Below, one piece after another: positions 8,505-16,945 of a stretch of 64,000 nt of DNA (position 1 is its first letter; each line of letters starts with the position of its first letter). The translations under genes were made by a program, and so were the position numbers. The stretch comes from Arthrobacter globiformis. GTDB lineage: Bacteria; Actinomycetota; Actinomycetes; Actinomycetales; Micrococcaceae. The notes under the pieces are model-generated. The model was not told where the DNA came from and made no database searches. It saw only the letters and a program-made list of their open reading frames with translations. The stretch spans positions 4,774,001 to 4,838,000 of the forward strand of contig NZ_JAUSXI010000001.1 of NCBI RefSeq assembly GCF_030815865.1, read 5' to 3'.

Positions 8505-9293
8505 TCAGGCGACCTTTTCTTTAGCGGCCAGTACCTGCGCCAGCGGTGCGATGGTCACGCCGGCGTTCTCCAGTTCGGCGCGGACCTGGCGGGCCAGCTG
8601 CACCGCGCCGGGCGTGTCCCCGTGCAGGAGGACCGTGTCGGCCACAATCGGCAGGTCCGTGCCGGCGACGGTCTCGATGAGCCCCTCGCAGACCATCCGG
8701 ACGGTGCGTTCGACGATGACGGCAGGATCGTGGATCACGGCGCCGGGGCGGCCGCGGGGAACCAGGGTGCCGTCGGCTTCATAGGCGCGGTCGGCGATGC
8801 CGACGATGCCCACCGGGAGCTGCCGATCGGCAGCGGCGGAGGCCAGTTCGCCGTCCTGAGCCAGGACGATGAGGCCGGGGTTCAGTCGGGCGGCGGCATC
8901 GGCCACGGCCGCTGCGTAGTCGGCGCGGGTGGCAACGAGGTTGCCCAGGCGGCCGTGCGGTGCAATGTGGGCGACGGTGGTGCCGTGGTAGGCGGCGAAG
9001 GCGCTCAGCGCGCCGAACTGGTACAGGACGTCGTTGCGGACCTCGTCCGCCGTCAGGTCCATGGCGCGCCGGCCGAAGCCCCGCAAGTCAGGGAAGCTCG
9101 GGTGCGCCCCGATGCTGACGCCGCGGCGGACACATTCAGCGACCGTGGCGTGCATGATGTCCGGGTCACCGGCGTGGAAGCCGCAGGCGATGTTGGCACT
9201 GGAAACCACCTCAAGCAAGGCCGCGTCGTCGCCCATCGAGTAGGCGCCGAAGCCTTCTCCAAGATCTGCGACGAGATCAACTGTGGGTCCCAT
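8505..9293 (-). CDS. pxpA: 5-oxoprolinase subunit A (LamB/YcsF family)
   Basis: A 262-residue YcsF-family protein. Diagnostic motifs are VDLVADLGEGFG, MGDDAALLEVVSSANIACGFHAGDP, IGAHPSFPDLRGFGRR and VRPHG-like AHIAPHGRLGN. The end carries LLHGDTPGA. It is the first gene of the operon; AGGAAGG lies six bases before ATG 9293. Together with PxpB and PxpC it hydrolyses 5-oxoproline using ATP. It is divergent from a LysR-type gene, the likely regulator. Confidence 0.9.
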   Translation of the reverse strand: MGPTVDLVADLGEGFGAYSMGDDAALLEVVSSANIACGFHAGDPDIMHATVAECVRRGVSIGAHPSFPDLRGFGRRAMDLTADEVRNDVLYQFGALSAFAAYHGTTVAHIAPHGRLGNLVATRADYAAAVADAAARLNPGLIVLAQDGELASAAADRQLPVGIVGIADRAYEADGTLVPRGRPGAVIHDPAVIVERTVRMVCEGLIETVAGTDLPIVADTVLLHGDTPGAVQLARQVRAELENAGVTIAPLAQVLAAKEKVA

Positions 9294-9455
9294 TATCTGC
9301 CTTCCTGGGTGGTTAGCTGCGGCCCTGCCCGCCGGGGCAAAGGGATCAGCTGCGCTGGTGATGAGGTGTGTCCGAACTGGCCCTGTGAGGGGGGTTCCGT
9401 TCCGGTGCTGCCGGGCTACCGGCTTCTGGAAAAAAGTCTGACACCGGGATTTGGC

Positions 9456-9503
9456 TCACACAAAGACGTAATCGGTGTCACGGGATAGGTGCCGGTTATG
9501 ACC
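9456..9503 (+). repeat. 48-base direct repeat, copy 1 (pxpA side)
   Basis: Starts TCACACAAAGAC, ends GGTTATGACC, and lies about 160 bases upstream of pxpA. The spacing to copy 2 is 298 bases. The conserved ends with a variable centre suggest a duplicated regulator or promoter module. Confidence 0.6.
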
Positions 9504-9753
9504 ACCGCCGCAGTGGAGTCCATGACCGTCTCCTTCCCACTAAGGAGGGTTCGGCCCTTGCCGGCCGCCCTCGTTGCATTGAACATATGGAGCGTTTATT
9601 TCGGGAATGTAAAACAGGTCGCCTATTTCAATAAAATCCATTTCTATGCAAAATGCATCTGACCCCATCGGGAAATTGCATCTCACCCGAGGGGATAGAA
9701 TGTACCCCTAATGAAATAGCGTTCTGGGTTCAACCTAGTGTCAGCGATGTGGA

Positions 9754-9801
9754 TCACACAAAGACCTATTGCGTGTCCCTCCATAGCATCCCGTTATGAC
9801 C
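9754..9801 (+). repeat. 48-base direct repeat, copy 2 (lysR side)
   Basis: Starts TCACACAAAGAC, ends CGTTATGACC, and stops 37 bases before the lysR start codon. It has the same length as copy 1 with no gaps needed in the alignment. Confidence 0.6.
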
Positions 9802-9838
9802 TTGCGGGTTCAGGACGCCGCAAAGAGAGAGGGCGGCC

Positions 9839-10762
9839 GTGGATACCAGGAAGCTGGCGTACTTCGTACAGATCGTGGACTCGGGGAGCATCACCAAGGC
9901 CGCGGCTGCGCTGCACGTGGCCCAGCCGGCCCTGAGCCAGCAGGTTTCGGCGCTCGAGACTGAACTGAAGCAGCGCCTGCTGATCCGCAGCAAGCAAGGC
10001 GTGCAGCCCACAGCTGCCGGGCACACGCTATACCGCCACGCCCAGTCCATCCTGCGGCTCGTCGCGCAGGCCCGGGTGGACGTTGCCAAGTCAGGGGCGG
10101 CGCCGTCCGGCCGAGTGTCCATTGCCATTGCGCCCTACAGCATGGCATCGAGCCTCACCCCGCAGATCATCAGCGAAGTGGCCCGCCGGTACCCGGACAT
10201 CGTCCTGCACGTCACGGAAATCTACGGCGGCGTACTGAGCGAGGCGATCAAGAACGGCCGGCTGGACATGGCGCTCATCTACGAGCCCGGTCCTATCCGC
10301 GGTGTCCTTTTCACAACGATGATCGTCGAGGACCTGCACTTGGTGGTCAACGCCGCCAAGCCGGATGTTAACGCGGAGAACGGCGAGATCACGCTGGAGG
10401 AAGTGGCCCGGCTGGGGCTCTTCCTTCCCGAGAAGATCCACACGCTCCGACAGGCGGTAGAGGCAGGCTTTGACAGCAAGGGGCTCAAACTTCAGCTGGT
10501 GGGTGAAGTGGAATCAGTGCCCTCGCTGGCCCGGCTGCTGCGTGCCGACCTTGGGGCCACGATCCTGCCCAAGTCGGCTGCAGACGCGCTGTTCCACGAG
10601 GAAGACTTCCACGTCCTGCGGATCGTGGACCCTGCCCTGCAGTGCAAGATCGCGCTGTGCACACCCGATCACGACCCCCTCTCGGAGGCGGCATCGGCCG
10701 TGCTCCTGGTGCTGAAGGAAATGCTCCAGGAAATGCTCAACGATAAGTACGGCCGCTCATAG
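9839..10762 (+). CDS. LysR-type transcriptional regulator (Nac/CynR-like)
   Basis: A 307-residue LysR-family activator or repressor. The N-terminal winged helix-turn-helix occupies about residues 1-60 (MDTRKLAYFVQIVDSGS, then AAAALHVAQPALSQQVSALE). The substrate-binding domain runs from about residue 90 to 300. The start is GTG 9839 with AGAGAGGG just upstream. It is divergent from the pxp operon and probably controls it through the repeats in the shared intergenic region. The effector is unknown; 5-oxoproline or a related acid is a guess. Confidence 0.88.
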   Translation: MDTRKLAYFVQIVDSGSITKAAAALHVAQPALSQQVSALETELKQRLLIRSKQGVQPTAAGHTLYRHAQSILRLVAQARVDVAKSGAAPSGRVSIAIAPYSMASSLTPQIISEVARRYPDIVLHVTEIYGGVLSEAIKNGRLDMALIYEPGPIRGVLFTTMIVEDLHLVVNAAKPDVNAENGEITLEEVARLGLFLPEKIHTLRQAVEAGFDSKGLKLQLVGEVESVPSLARLLRADLGATILPKSAADALFHEEDFHVLRIVDPALQCKIALCTPDHDPLSEAASAVLLVLKEMLQEMLNDKYGRS

Positions 10763-10886
10763 GTTTGGCTTATTAGGGCACTCATCATTTGTCTTAGTAA
10801 CCACGTCCCCGGGATTCTAATATTGGTGGCAAGCCAAGAAATTGCGGCGAATCATATTCCGCAAACAAATCAACGGGGAGCCAGCC

Positions 10887-11120
10887 ATGAAAAAGATCAG
10901 CACCGCCAGGAGAACTTCAGACCCAAGCCTGGGGCTTATGGCCAAAACCGGGTCGCACTGCCCGACCAACGGGTTCTGGCGGCCAGAGGACCGGTCCGCA
11001 GCGCCCATCTTCGTTTTCGAGGGCAGCATCATGCCGGTCAGCGGAGGCGGGTCGACGGTCTGGTACTTGGAGGACGCCGTCTTCGGCGCCCCGGCCTACC
11101 CCGTCCCCCACCGCGTCTAG
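10887..11120 (+). CDS. Small protein with a CP-x-G-[FW]-W motif
   Basis: A 77-residue protein starting at ATG 10887, with GGGGAG eight bases upstream. After a basic N-terminus it reads GSHCPTNGFWRPEDR, then FVFEGSIMPVSGGGSTVWYLE. This cysteine/proline/tryptophan pattern recalls a small domain found alone or attached to PAAR-type proteins (CPxSGWW followed by G[ED]xMPP), but the function is unknown and that link is an impression. It sits alone between lysR and two long palindromes. Confidence 0.6.
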   Translation: MKKISTARRTSDPSLGLMAKTGSHCPTNGFWRPEDRSAAPIFVFEGSIMPVSGGGSTVWYLEDAVFGAPAYPVPHRV

Positions 11121-11140
11121 CCGGCCCTCCCCTGCCTCCC

Positions 11141-11200
11141 AACTGGGTACCAGCACAGGGCGTTCTCAAGGCTGGGAACGCCCTGAGCTGCTACCCAGTT
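11141..11200. repeat. 60-bp palindrome, family C copy 1
   Basis: Arms of 25 bases (11141-11165 and 11176-11200) with two mismatches surround the loop TCAAGGCTGG. The arms begin AACTGGGTA and end CAGGGCGTTC. It is 20 bases after the small-protein stop. No T-run follows, so it is more a palindromic element than a classical terminator. Confidence 0.75.
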
Positions 11201-11277
11201 TCCACTCCCCCACGGGATGCAACCCCGTACGACGGCGGTGCTGCCGCGGCTCGCGCTTCCTGCTCGCCACTGCGCCC

Positions 11278-11337
11278 AACTAGGTAGCATTTCAGGGCGT
11301 TCTCAAGGCTGGGAACGCCCTCAACTGCGACCCACTT
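11278..11337. repeat. 60-bp palindrome, family C copy 2
   Basis: The same element 137 bases downstream: identical loop TCAAGGCTGG and identical inner stem CAGGGCGTTC/GAACGCCCT. The outer arms are diverged (AACTAGGTAG against CGACCCACTT). The 312 bases of 11121-11432 hold only these two elements and presumably the HNH gene promoter. Confidence 0.7.
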
Positions 11338-11432
11338 TCACTTCTCAGGTGGATCTAAGAAACTTTGGATTCATCCCGCATCTGGTGCCCGGTCGGCCCT
11401 TAAATGTCGTAGCCTCTTGGCAGACTGAGTCC

Positions 11433-13101
11433 ATGGAAGGCATCCGGAATTCGGCACTGACAGCGGGGGCGCCGCGCGGCGGTGTTCTGCAGGCTGCTGC
11501 GGTTCCTGACGCCCTTCTTGCAGACGCCGTTTTTCCTGTTGACGCGTTCCCCGAGGATGTGTTCGCGAACGACGGGCTTCCGTTTGACGATGACCTCGAT
11601 GCCCCGTATCCGGCATCTCTTGGACGAAAGCTTTTTCGACGGCGGTACTTTTCACGGCGGCGCTTTTGAAGACGGCGTTCCCGCCAGCGCCGCTACTGTC
11701 CGTCACGTTGCGGCCGGTGCCTCTGCAACAACCCCGGGGTGGTTTCTCCCTGCAGTTGACCTCACCGCTGACAATGCCGCGCTGATCGACCAGGTACGGG
11801 TCTACGAGAATTTCAAGTGCTGGGCCGCCGGGCAGCAGGCGAGGCTTGCTGTGGCCTTCGAGGCCCGGCTCCGGCAGGAATCCACCGATCGGCCGCCACT
11901 GGCTGCGGAGGACCTGGGCAAGGACCGCGGCAAAGACCGGGACCTGGGCGCGGCTGAGCAGATCGCGCTGGCCCGCGGCGAGTCCCCGAACCGCGGGCAC
12001 CGGCTCCTCGGCACAGCCAAAGCCTTGGTGCAGATGCCTCACGCCCAGGCCGCCCTGGACACCGGGCAGCTCAATGAAGAGCGCGTCATGCTCGTCGTGA
12101 AAGAGACTGCCTGCTTGAGTGTCGAGGACCGGACTGCCGTCGACGAGGAACTCGCCGCCGACACCGGAACCTTCACCGGCGCCGGGACACGCGCCGTTAT
12201 CGCCGCGGTCCGGGCGGCCGCGATCCGCAGGGATCCCCGTTCCGTGGCCCAGCGGGCCAGCCATGCCGCGTCGGAGCGGAGGGTCAGCCTGCGCCCGGCC
12301 CCGGACTGCATGACGTACCTGACGGCGCTGCTGCCCGTCCACCAGGGCGTCGCCGTGTACGCGGCACTGACCCGGAACGCCGACACCCTCCACGCCGCCG
12401 GAGATCCGCGCTCCCGTGACCAGCTCACGGCCGACACCCTGGTCGAGCGGACCACCGGCACCCCCGGCGGCATCACCGGGATCGAGCTCAACCTCGTCAT
12501 GACCGACCGGACCCTCCTTCAAGGCGATAGCGAACCCGCCCGGATACCCGGCTACGGCATCGTCCCCGCCGACTGGGCACGCGATCTCGTCACGCAGGGA
12601 CAAGGTTCCGCCCAGTTCCAGCATCCGGGCCGGCCGGATCGCGGCCAGCCCGGCGAGGTCGATTCAACCGCCATGACGGAGCTGAAGACCTGGATCCGGC
12701 GCCTCTATACCACCCCCGGGACCGGCGACCTGGTGGCGATGGACTCGCGAAGACGGCTCTTCCCGGCACCGCTGCGCCGCTTCATCCAAATCCGGGACGA
12801 CACCTGCCGCACCCCCTACTGCGACGCCCCAATCCGCCATCACGACCACATCATCCCCTGGCACGACGGCGGAACCACCAGCCTGGCCAACGGCGCGGGA
12901 CTGTGCGAAGCCTGCAACCACACCAAAGAACTGCCCGGCTGGAAGGCAAAGCCCAGACCAGGTCCAAGGCACACCATCGAACTGACAACGCCCACCGGCC
13001 ACACCTACCGCTCCACGGCACCGCCGCTACCCGGATCTAGATGGCCCGGAACCGGGGTGTGCGAAACACATCAGCCCGAACGTGTCGGCCCAGCGCCGTA
13101 A
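11433..13101 (+). pseudogene. DUF222/HNH endonuclease (13E12-repeat type) with probable N-terminal frameshift
   Basis: The long frame to 13101 encodes a DUF222 region (about [23 protein letters not shown] to the 300s) and a C-terminal HNH nuclease domain: [19 protein letters not shown], then [20 protein letters not shown]. The natural N-terminus seems to lie in another frame: ATG 11433 opens [14 protein letters not shown] and runs to about 11620 as an acidic stretch ending [13 protein letters not shown]. Removing one G near 11620-11625 joins this to [13 protein letters not shown] in the long frame. The apparent start at 11482 gives an arginine-rich leader unlike the family. Such genes are common in Arthrobacter; their biological role is unsettled. 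The gene is either frameshifted or carries a sequence error. Confidence 0.7.
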
Positions 13102-13190
13102 ATAGGCGAGGCTGGACGGCAATTCCGCGGCCCCGGGGAGCACAGACAGTAGAGCGAAGCGTGGGAGGCAGAGGGCGGCAGCCTAGGTAC

Positions 13191-13226
13191 GCCTCAGGCG
13201 GGACAGAAGGCTGTCCCGCCTGAGGC
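13191..13226. terminator. Bidirectional terminator hairpin
   Basis: A perfect 16-bp stem (13191-13206 with 13211-13226, GCCTCAGGCGGGACAG) with an AAGG tetraloop lies between the convergent HNH gene and the aldolase gene. Confidence 0.8.
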
Positions 13227-13249
13227 GACGACGCTACGCGAACACGCGA

Positions 13250-13927
13250 CTACGCGTGCTCCACCAGCAGACCCTTGGCCTTCAGCACCTCGGTGAGGTT
13301 GCACAGCTCGATGGTGGTTCCGCCGGCCTTGTAGAGGCCGATGAGCTCGCGCTCGGCGTCGTCACGTTCTTGGGAGAGGCGGATGACTTCCTCGATCTCG
13401 TCCTTCCGGACAACGACAACACCGTCGGCATCGCCGCGCAGGACGTCGCCGGGGTAGATGATCTCGTCACCGAAAACCACAGGGTGGTTGATGGGGCCGA
13501 TGGTTTCCTTGACGGTGCCCTTGATCGAGACACTGCCGGAGAAGACGGGCAGTCCCAGCTCGATGAGGTCCTGGGTGTCGCGGACACCGGAGTCCGTCAC
13601 CAGGCCCGCGAGGCCCTTGGCCTTCATGGCGTTGCCGAGGACGTCGCCGAACGTACCGGCTTCCTCATACTCCCCCGCCGCGGCCAGGATAACGTCGCCG
13701 GCCTCGGCGTAATGGATGGCCACCTGCAACATGAGGTTATCCCGCGGAGCACAGCGGACGGTGGTGGCGGGGCCGCAGAAGGACATGCTGCGGTCGATCG
13801 GCTTGATCCTGGAGCTCAGCGCTCCTTTGCGGCCCTGTGCCTCGTGGATCGTGGCCGAGGAGAACTGCGCCAGGCGGCGGACGGCGGCGGCGTCGGGTCG
13901 TTCGATGTTGGTCTTTACGTGGATCAC
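13250..13927 (-). CDS. RraA/GalC-family aldolase (4-carboxy-4-hydroxy-2-oxoadipate aldolase-like)
   Basis: A 225-residue RraA-fold protein. Motifs: FSSATIHEAQGRKGALS, GPATTVRCAPRDNLMLQ, GEYEEAGTFGDVLGNAMKAKG and LVTDSGVRDTQDL. The last two carry the metal-site acidic residues and the arginine of class II pyruvate aldolases such as GalC/LigK, which split 4-carboxy-4-hydroxy-2-oxoadipate to pyruvate and oxaloacetate and also decarboxylate oxaloacetate. The start is put at GTG 13927 because AAGGAAA lies five bases before it; the upstream ATG 13942 has no ribosome site. Pairing with an aspartate-type aminotransferase fits handling of oxaloacetate or another oxoacid. Confidence 0.8.
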   Translation of the reverse strand: MIHVKTNIERPDAAAVRRLAQFSSATIHEAQGRKGALSSRIKPIDRSMSFCGPATTVRCAPRDNLMLQVAIHYAEAGDVILAAAGEYEEAGTFGDVLGNAMKAKGLAGLVTDSGVRDTQDLIELGLPVFSGSVSIKGTVKETIGPINHPVVFGDEIIYPGDVLRGDADGVVVVRKDEIEEVIRLSQERDDAERELIGLYKAGGTTIELCNLTEVLKAKGLLVEHA

Positions 13928-13941
13928 GGAATTTTCCTTCA

Positions 13942-13993
13942 TTTGGTGGGGGTTAGCTGAGGGCCCGTTTGGTGGGGGTTAGCTGAGGGCCCG
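13942..13993. repeat. Perfect 26-bp tandem duplication at an operon junction
   Basis: The unit beginning TTTGGTGGGGGTTAGCTGAG is present twice without a mismatch (13942-13967 and 13968-13993). The second unit contains the last codons and stop of the aminotransferase (ALS, TAA); the first copies them as non-coding sequence before the aldolase gene. It looks like a recent replication-slippage event. Confidence 0.85.
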
Positions 13994-15187
13994 GACAGCT
14001 TTGTCGATGGCTGCGATGGACTCTTCGATGACGTCGAGGCTGGTGGCGTAGGAGATGCGGAAGTACGGGCCCAGGCCGTAGGCCGAGCCCTGGATGACGG
14101 CGACGGAGGCTGCCTCGAGAAGGTAGAGCGTGAAGTCCTCGTCGTTGGCGATGACTTTCCCCTCCGGGGTGGTCTTGCCGATGGCGCCGCCGCAGTTGAC
14201 GTACGCGTAGAAGGCGCCTTCCGGCGTCGCGCATGAAAGGCCGTCGACGGCGTTCAGCGCGGCTACCGCCGCATCGCGCCGGCCGCGGTAGACCTCGACG
14301 CTCTCCCGCAAGAAGGCCTGGTCGCCGGTGAGCGCTGCGGCGCTGGCGGCCTGGCTCACGGAGGACGGGCAGGAGGAGATCTGCGACTGGAGCTTGTTTA
14401 TCGCCGCGATCAGCGGCGCCGGCCCGGCGGCGTAACCCAGCCGCCAGCCGGTCATGGCGTAGGCCTTCGAAACGCCGTTGACGGCAAGGATGCGGTCCTT
14501 GAGTTCCGGAGCAACCTCCACCAGGCTCTGGATCCGGCCGGAGCCGAAGTAGATCTGGTCGTAGATCTCGTCCGTCAGGACACAAACCTGCGGGAAGTTC
14601 GCGAGGACATCCGCCAGGGCCCGCAGTTCCGACGGGGAGTACACAGCACCTGTGGGGTTCGACGGGGTGTTGAGGATGACCCACTTGGTCCGCTCGTTGA
14701 GTGCCCCGGCCAAGGCTTCGGGCGTGAGCTTAAAGCCAGACTCCTCGCTGCAGGTGACAACCACCGGGGTGCCCTCGTTCGCGAGCACCATGTCCGGGTA
14801 GGAAACCCAGTACGGTGCGGGAACCACAACCTCGTCGCCCGCGTCCAGGGAAGCCATGAATGCCGTGAAGATCACCTGCTTGGCGCCACCGCCGATGGTG
14901 ATCTCAGCCGGGGTGTAGTGGATGCCGGTGCGCAGTTCGATGGTCTCCAGGATCGCCTTCTGCAGTGCTGGCGTGCCGGTGACCGAGGTGTACTTCGTCT
15001 CGCCCTTGCTGATCGCCTCAACCGCCGCCGCCTTGATGTGCTCAGGGGTATCGAAGTCCGGCTCACCGACCGTCAGGTCCAGGATCCGGCGCCCTTCTGC
15101 CTTCAGCTCACGCACGCGGGCCGCTGCGGCCACGCTGGCAGATTGCTTGATGCGGGACACTCGCGATGCAGGTTCAAATTCAGACAT
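13979..15187 (-). CDS. Class I aminotransferase, aspartate aminotransferase type
   Basis: A 402-residue fold-type-I PLP enzyme of the aspartate aminotransferase I-gamma group. Signatures: LTVGEPDFDTPEHIK, YTSVTGTPALQKAI, NTPSNPTGAVYS (Asn contacts PLP), LTDEIYDQI and the Schiff-base lysine in VSKAYAMTGWRLGYAAGP. The C-terminal arginine for the substrate carboxylate is in YFRISYATS. It probably interconverts aspartate or a similar amino acid with its oxoacid, and is co-transcribed with the aldolase. ATG 15187 has AGGAAGAGACC upstream. Confidence 0.88.
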   Translation of the reverse strand: MSEFEPASRVSRIKQSASVAAAARVRELKAEGRRILDLTVGEPDFDTPEHIKAAAVEAISKGETKYTSVTGTPALQKAILETIELRTGIHYTPAEITIGGGAKQVIFTAFMASLDAGDEVVVPAPYWVSYPDMVLANEGTPVVVTCSEESGFKLTPEALAGALNERTKWVILNTPSNPTGAVYSPSELRALADVLANFPQVCVLTDEIYDQIYFGSGRIQSLVEVAPELKDRILAVNGVSKAYAMTGWRLGYAAGPAPLIAAINKLQSQISSCPSSVSQAASAAALTGDQAFLRESVEVYRGRRDAAVAALNAVDGLSCATPEGAFYAYVNCGGAIGKTTPEGKVIANDEDFTLYLLEAASVAVIQGSAYGLGPYFRISYATSLDVIEESIAAIDKAVRALS

Positions 15188-15410
15188 GGTCTCTTCCTAG
15201 GGAGTCAGGAGGGAGCGATACTCGTTCCTTCGACACTAGGGAATCCAGGGCGGTCTGGATAAGACCTAATCTGCGTGGACGGATAAGCGTCCCTTATGGA
15301 CCGCCGTCGTTCTTTGCCAAGGCACCCAACCCAAACTTTTTGGTTATGGCTCCACGCACTATAGGTATTTCCGCCCCTCCGTCCGTGCTGCCTAGCCTTC
15401 TAGGTAAGTC

Positions 15411-15962
15411 GTGAATCCGAACCGAGGAGTGCTGTTGGCTATTCTGCACCGCGAGGACCGCCGGGAAGGCTGCTACCGCTACCGCGGGACCGCGAAACCC
15501 GACAAGGCCGCTATCCAGGCGGAAAAGACGCGCAAGCTGCTCCGGGACAGCCGGCAGCGGATTTCCTTCAATGCCACCAGCATGCGCGCCCTCTCCGTCC
15601 GGCTGAACCAGCAGATCGCCCAGGCGCTCTGCGACGGCATGAAGGTAACCCGCCTCGCCGAAGCCGCGGAACTCTCCCGCTGGGCGGTCCGCACCGTGGG
15701 CCTGTCGTCCGACGACCTTCTCCCGTCCGGGATGCCGGCGGAGCAGCATCTTGCCGCGATCGGCCAGCTCAAGTCGGAACTGGTTGAACTTGAAGAGTCC
15801 AAAATTGCCCTGGAAGGCCGCCGCCTGAACCTCCTGGCAGCAGCACGACGGTGGGGACTTCTGGATGACTACGAGCTGGCCGCCCTCAGCGGGCTGCAAC
15901 GAGAGACCATCCGGAAGATGACCTGGGGCGTCCAGCCCCAATCCGGCGCTATCCCGGCGTAA
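15411..15962 (+). CDS. Predicted DNA-binding protein with two HTH-like segments
   Basis: A 183-residue, basic and soluble protein of no recognised family. Two helix-turn-helix-like segments are visible: VTRLAEAAELSRWAVRTVG at about residues 79-97, and DYELAALSGLQRETIRKMTWG near the C-terminus. A leucine-rich, probably coiled helix lies between them (AAIGQLKSELVELEESKIALEGRR in part). It is divergent from the aminotransferase gene and may regulate it. GTG 15411 is the longest start. A TTG at 15435 has a better ribosome site (GAGGAG five bases upstream), which would remove eight residues. Confidence 0.6.
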   Translation: MNPNRGVLLAILHREDRREGCYRYRGTAKPDKAAIQAEKTRKLLRDSRQRISFNATSMRALSVRLNQQIAQALCDGMKVTRLAEAAELSRWAVRTVGLSSDDLLPSGMPAEQHLAAIGQLKSELVELEESKIALEGRRLNLLAAARRWGLLDDYELAALSGLQRETIRKMTWGVQPQSGAIPA

Positions 15963-16166
15963 ATCTGCACCCGGCGTCGTGCGCGTCAGGCCCATGACTG
16001 AGGAGGAACGGGGGAAGATCCTCCATGAGTCCCGTCCGTCCAAGGGCTGCCTGAAGGGATGATGCTCCACCAGGGGCACCGGCCATGGATGTCAGAACTG
16101 GTCCAGCAGGCGGACCACCGACGCAGGGAGAGGTTGGAAAACCGGGGCCGGTAGCGGGTGTAGGGG

Positions 16167-16433
16167 TCAAGCCGTCCGGAGGCGCACGCCGTCGCGGTTG
16201 CCGTACATCTGGCGTCCCTGCCCGGCGGAACTGATGACCCACACCAGGCCGGAGTCCGGTGTCTTGGAATCGACGCGGCCGGTGTAGGAGTGCCCGGCGG
16301 GAAGCGTGACTTCAACCGTGGTCCCTATCTTGATGGCTTCCCAGTCCTCCGCGGGCTGCCACACGTCGTCGCCGATTTCCGGCTGAACGTGCCGGCGGCC
16401 GCGCCGCCGCGACGTGGCCTTGACCGGTGTCAT
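16167..16433 (-). CDS. 88-residue SH3-like small protein
   Basis: The start ATG 16433 overlaps the TGA of the flavin reductase by four bases (ATGA), so it is translated with it. The N-terminus is strongly basic (TSRRRGRRHV). The rest (WEAIKIGTTVEVTLPAG, YTGRVDSKTPDSGLVWVIS) looks like a small beta-barrel with a KOW/SH3-like turn. No family or function is recognised. The 204 bases between this gene and 15962 hold nothing I can name. Confidence 0.6.
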   Translation of the reverse strand: MTPVKATSRRRGRRHVQPEIGDDVWQPAEDWEAIKIGTTVEVTLPAGHSYTGRVDSKTPDSGLVWVISSAGQGRQMYGNRDGVRLRTA

Positions 16434-16945
16434 GCGGCGCCCTCCAGGATTTTGACCAGTGGCTGCACGGAGACGTAGCCGCCCTTGAAGAAAAGGAGGG
16501 GATCGACGCCGGAACGGGCACTCAGGGCGTGGACCGCGGCCACCACGATGGTATGGTCGCCGCCGTCGTACTCCTGGCGCAGCTCGCAGTCCACCCAGGC
16601 CAGGGCGCCCTCGAGGACAGGGTTGCCGAGGGGCGACGGCGAGTGGTCCACGCCGGCGAACTTGTCCGCGCCGGACCGCGCGAACTGGGCCGCGAGGTGC
16701 TGGTGGTCGGCCGGAAGGATGTTGACGGTGAAGCGGCCCGCCTGGCGCAGCAGCGGCCAGGTGCTGGAGGTCCGCGCCGGGCTGAAGGTCACCAGTGCCG
16801 GTTCCAGCGAGAGGGATGCGAAGGACTGGCAGGTGAACCCGGCGGGGCCGTTCTCGGTGGCCGCAGTGATCACGGTCAGGCCCGTTGCGAAGTGGCCCAG
16901 CACGTCGCGGAGCCGGCGCGGGCTGAGGTCTGAGAGTTCCGTCAT
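16430..16945 (-). CDS. Flavin reductase (HpaC/DIM6-NTAB family)
   Basis: A 171-residue FMN/FAD-binding split-barrel reductase. Motifs: VLGHFATGLTVITAATENGPAGFTCQSFASLSLEPALVTF (in pieces ATGLTVIT and FTCQSFASLSLEP), FTVNILPADHQHLAAQFA and LAWVDCEL. It supplies reduced flavin to a partner monooxygenase, but none is encoded next to it, so the partner is elsewhere. The start is ATG 16945 with AAAGGA six bases upstream; the frame extends upstream without ribosome-site support. Confidence 0.85.
   Translation of the reverse strand: MTELSDLSPRRLRDVLGHFATGLTVITAATENGPAGFTCQSFASLSLEPALVTFSPARTSSTWPLLRQAGRFTVNILPADHQHLAAQFARSGADKFAGVDHSPSPLGNPVLEGALAWVDCELRQEYDGGDHTIVVAAVHALSARSGVDPLLFFKGGYVSVQPLVKILEGAA

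Larger units (their letters stand above)
9294..9838. promoter_or_regulatory. Divergent control region between the pxp operon and lysR
   Basis: This 545-base gene-free region becomes AT-rich around 9590-9720. It holds two 48-base direct copies of one sequence, at 9456-9503 and 9754-9801, identical at roughly 34 of 48 positions. Both begin TCACACAAAGAC, share GTGTC at copy positions 20-24 and end GTTATGACC. A smaller direct repeat of type TGCATCTSACCC lies at about 9653 and 9684. I infer binding sites and promoters for the two divergent transcripts. Exact -35 and -10 boxes are not resolved. Confidence 0.6.

Noticed and set aside
11482..11640. Start of the HNH gene at 11482 with an arginine- and phenylalanine-rich leader
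   Set aside because: The leader shadows another frame that encodes a more natural acidic N-terminus from 11433; a frameshift explains the data better.
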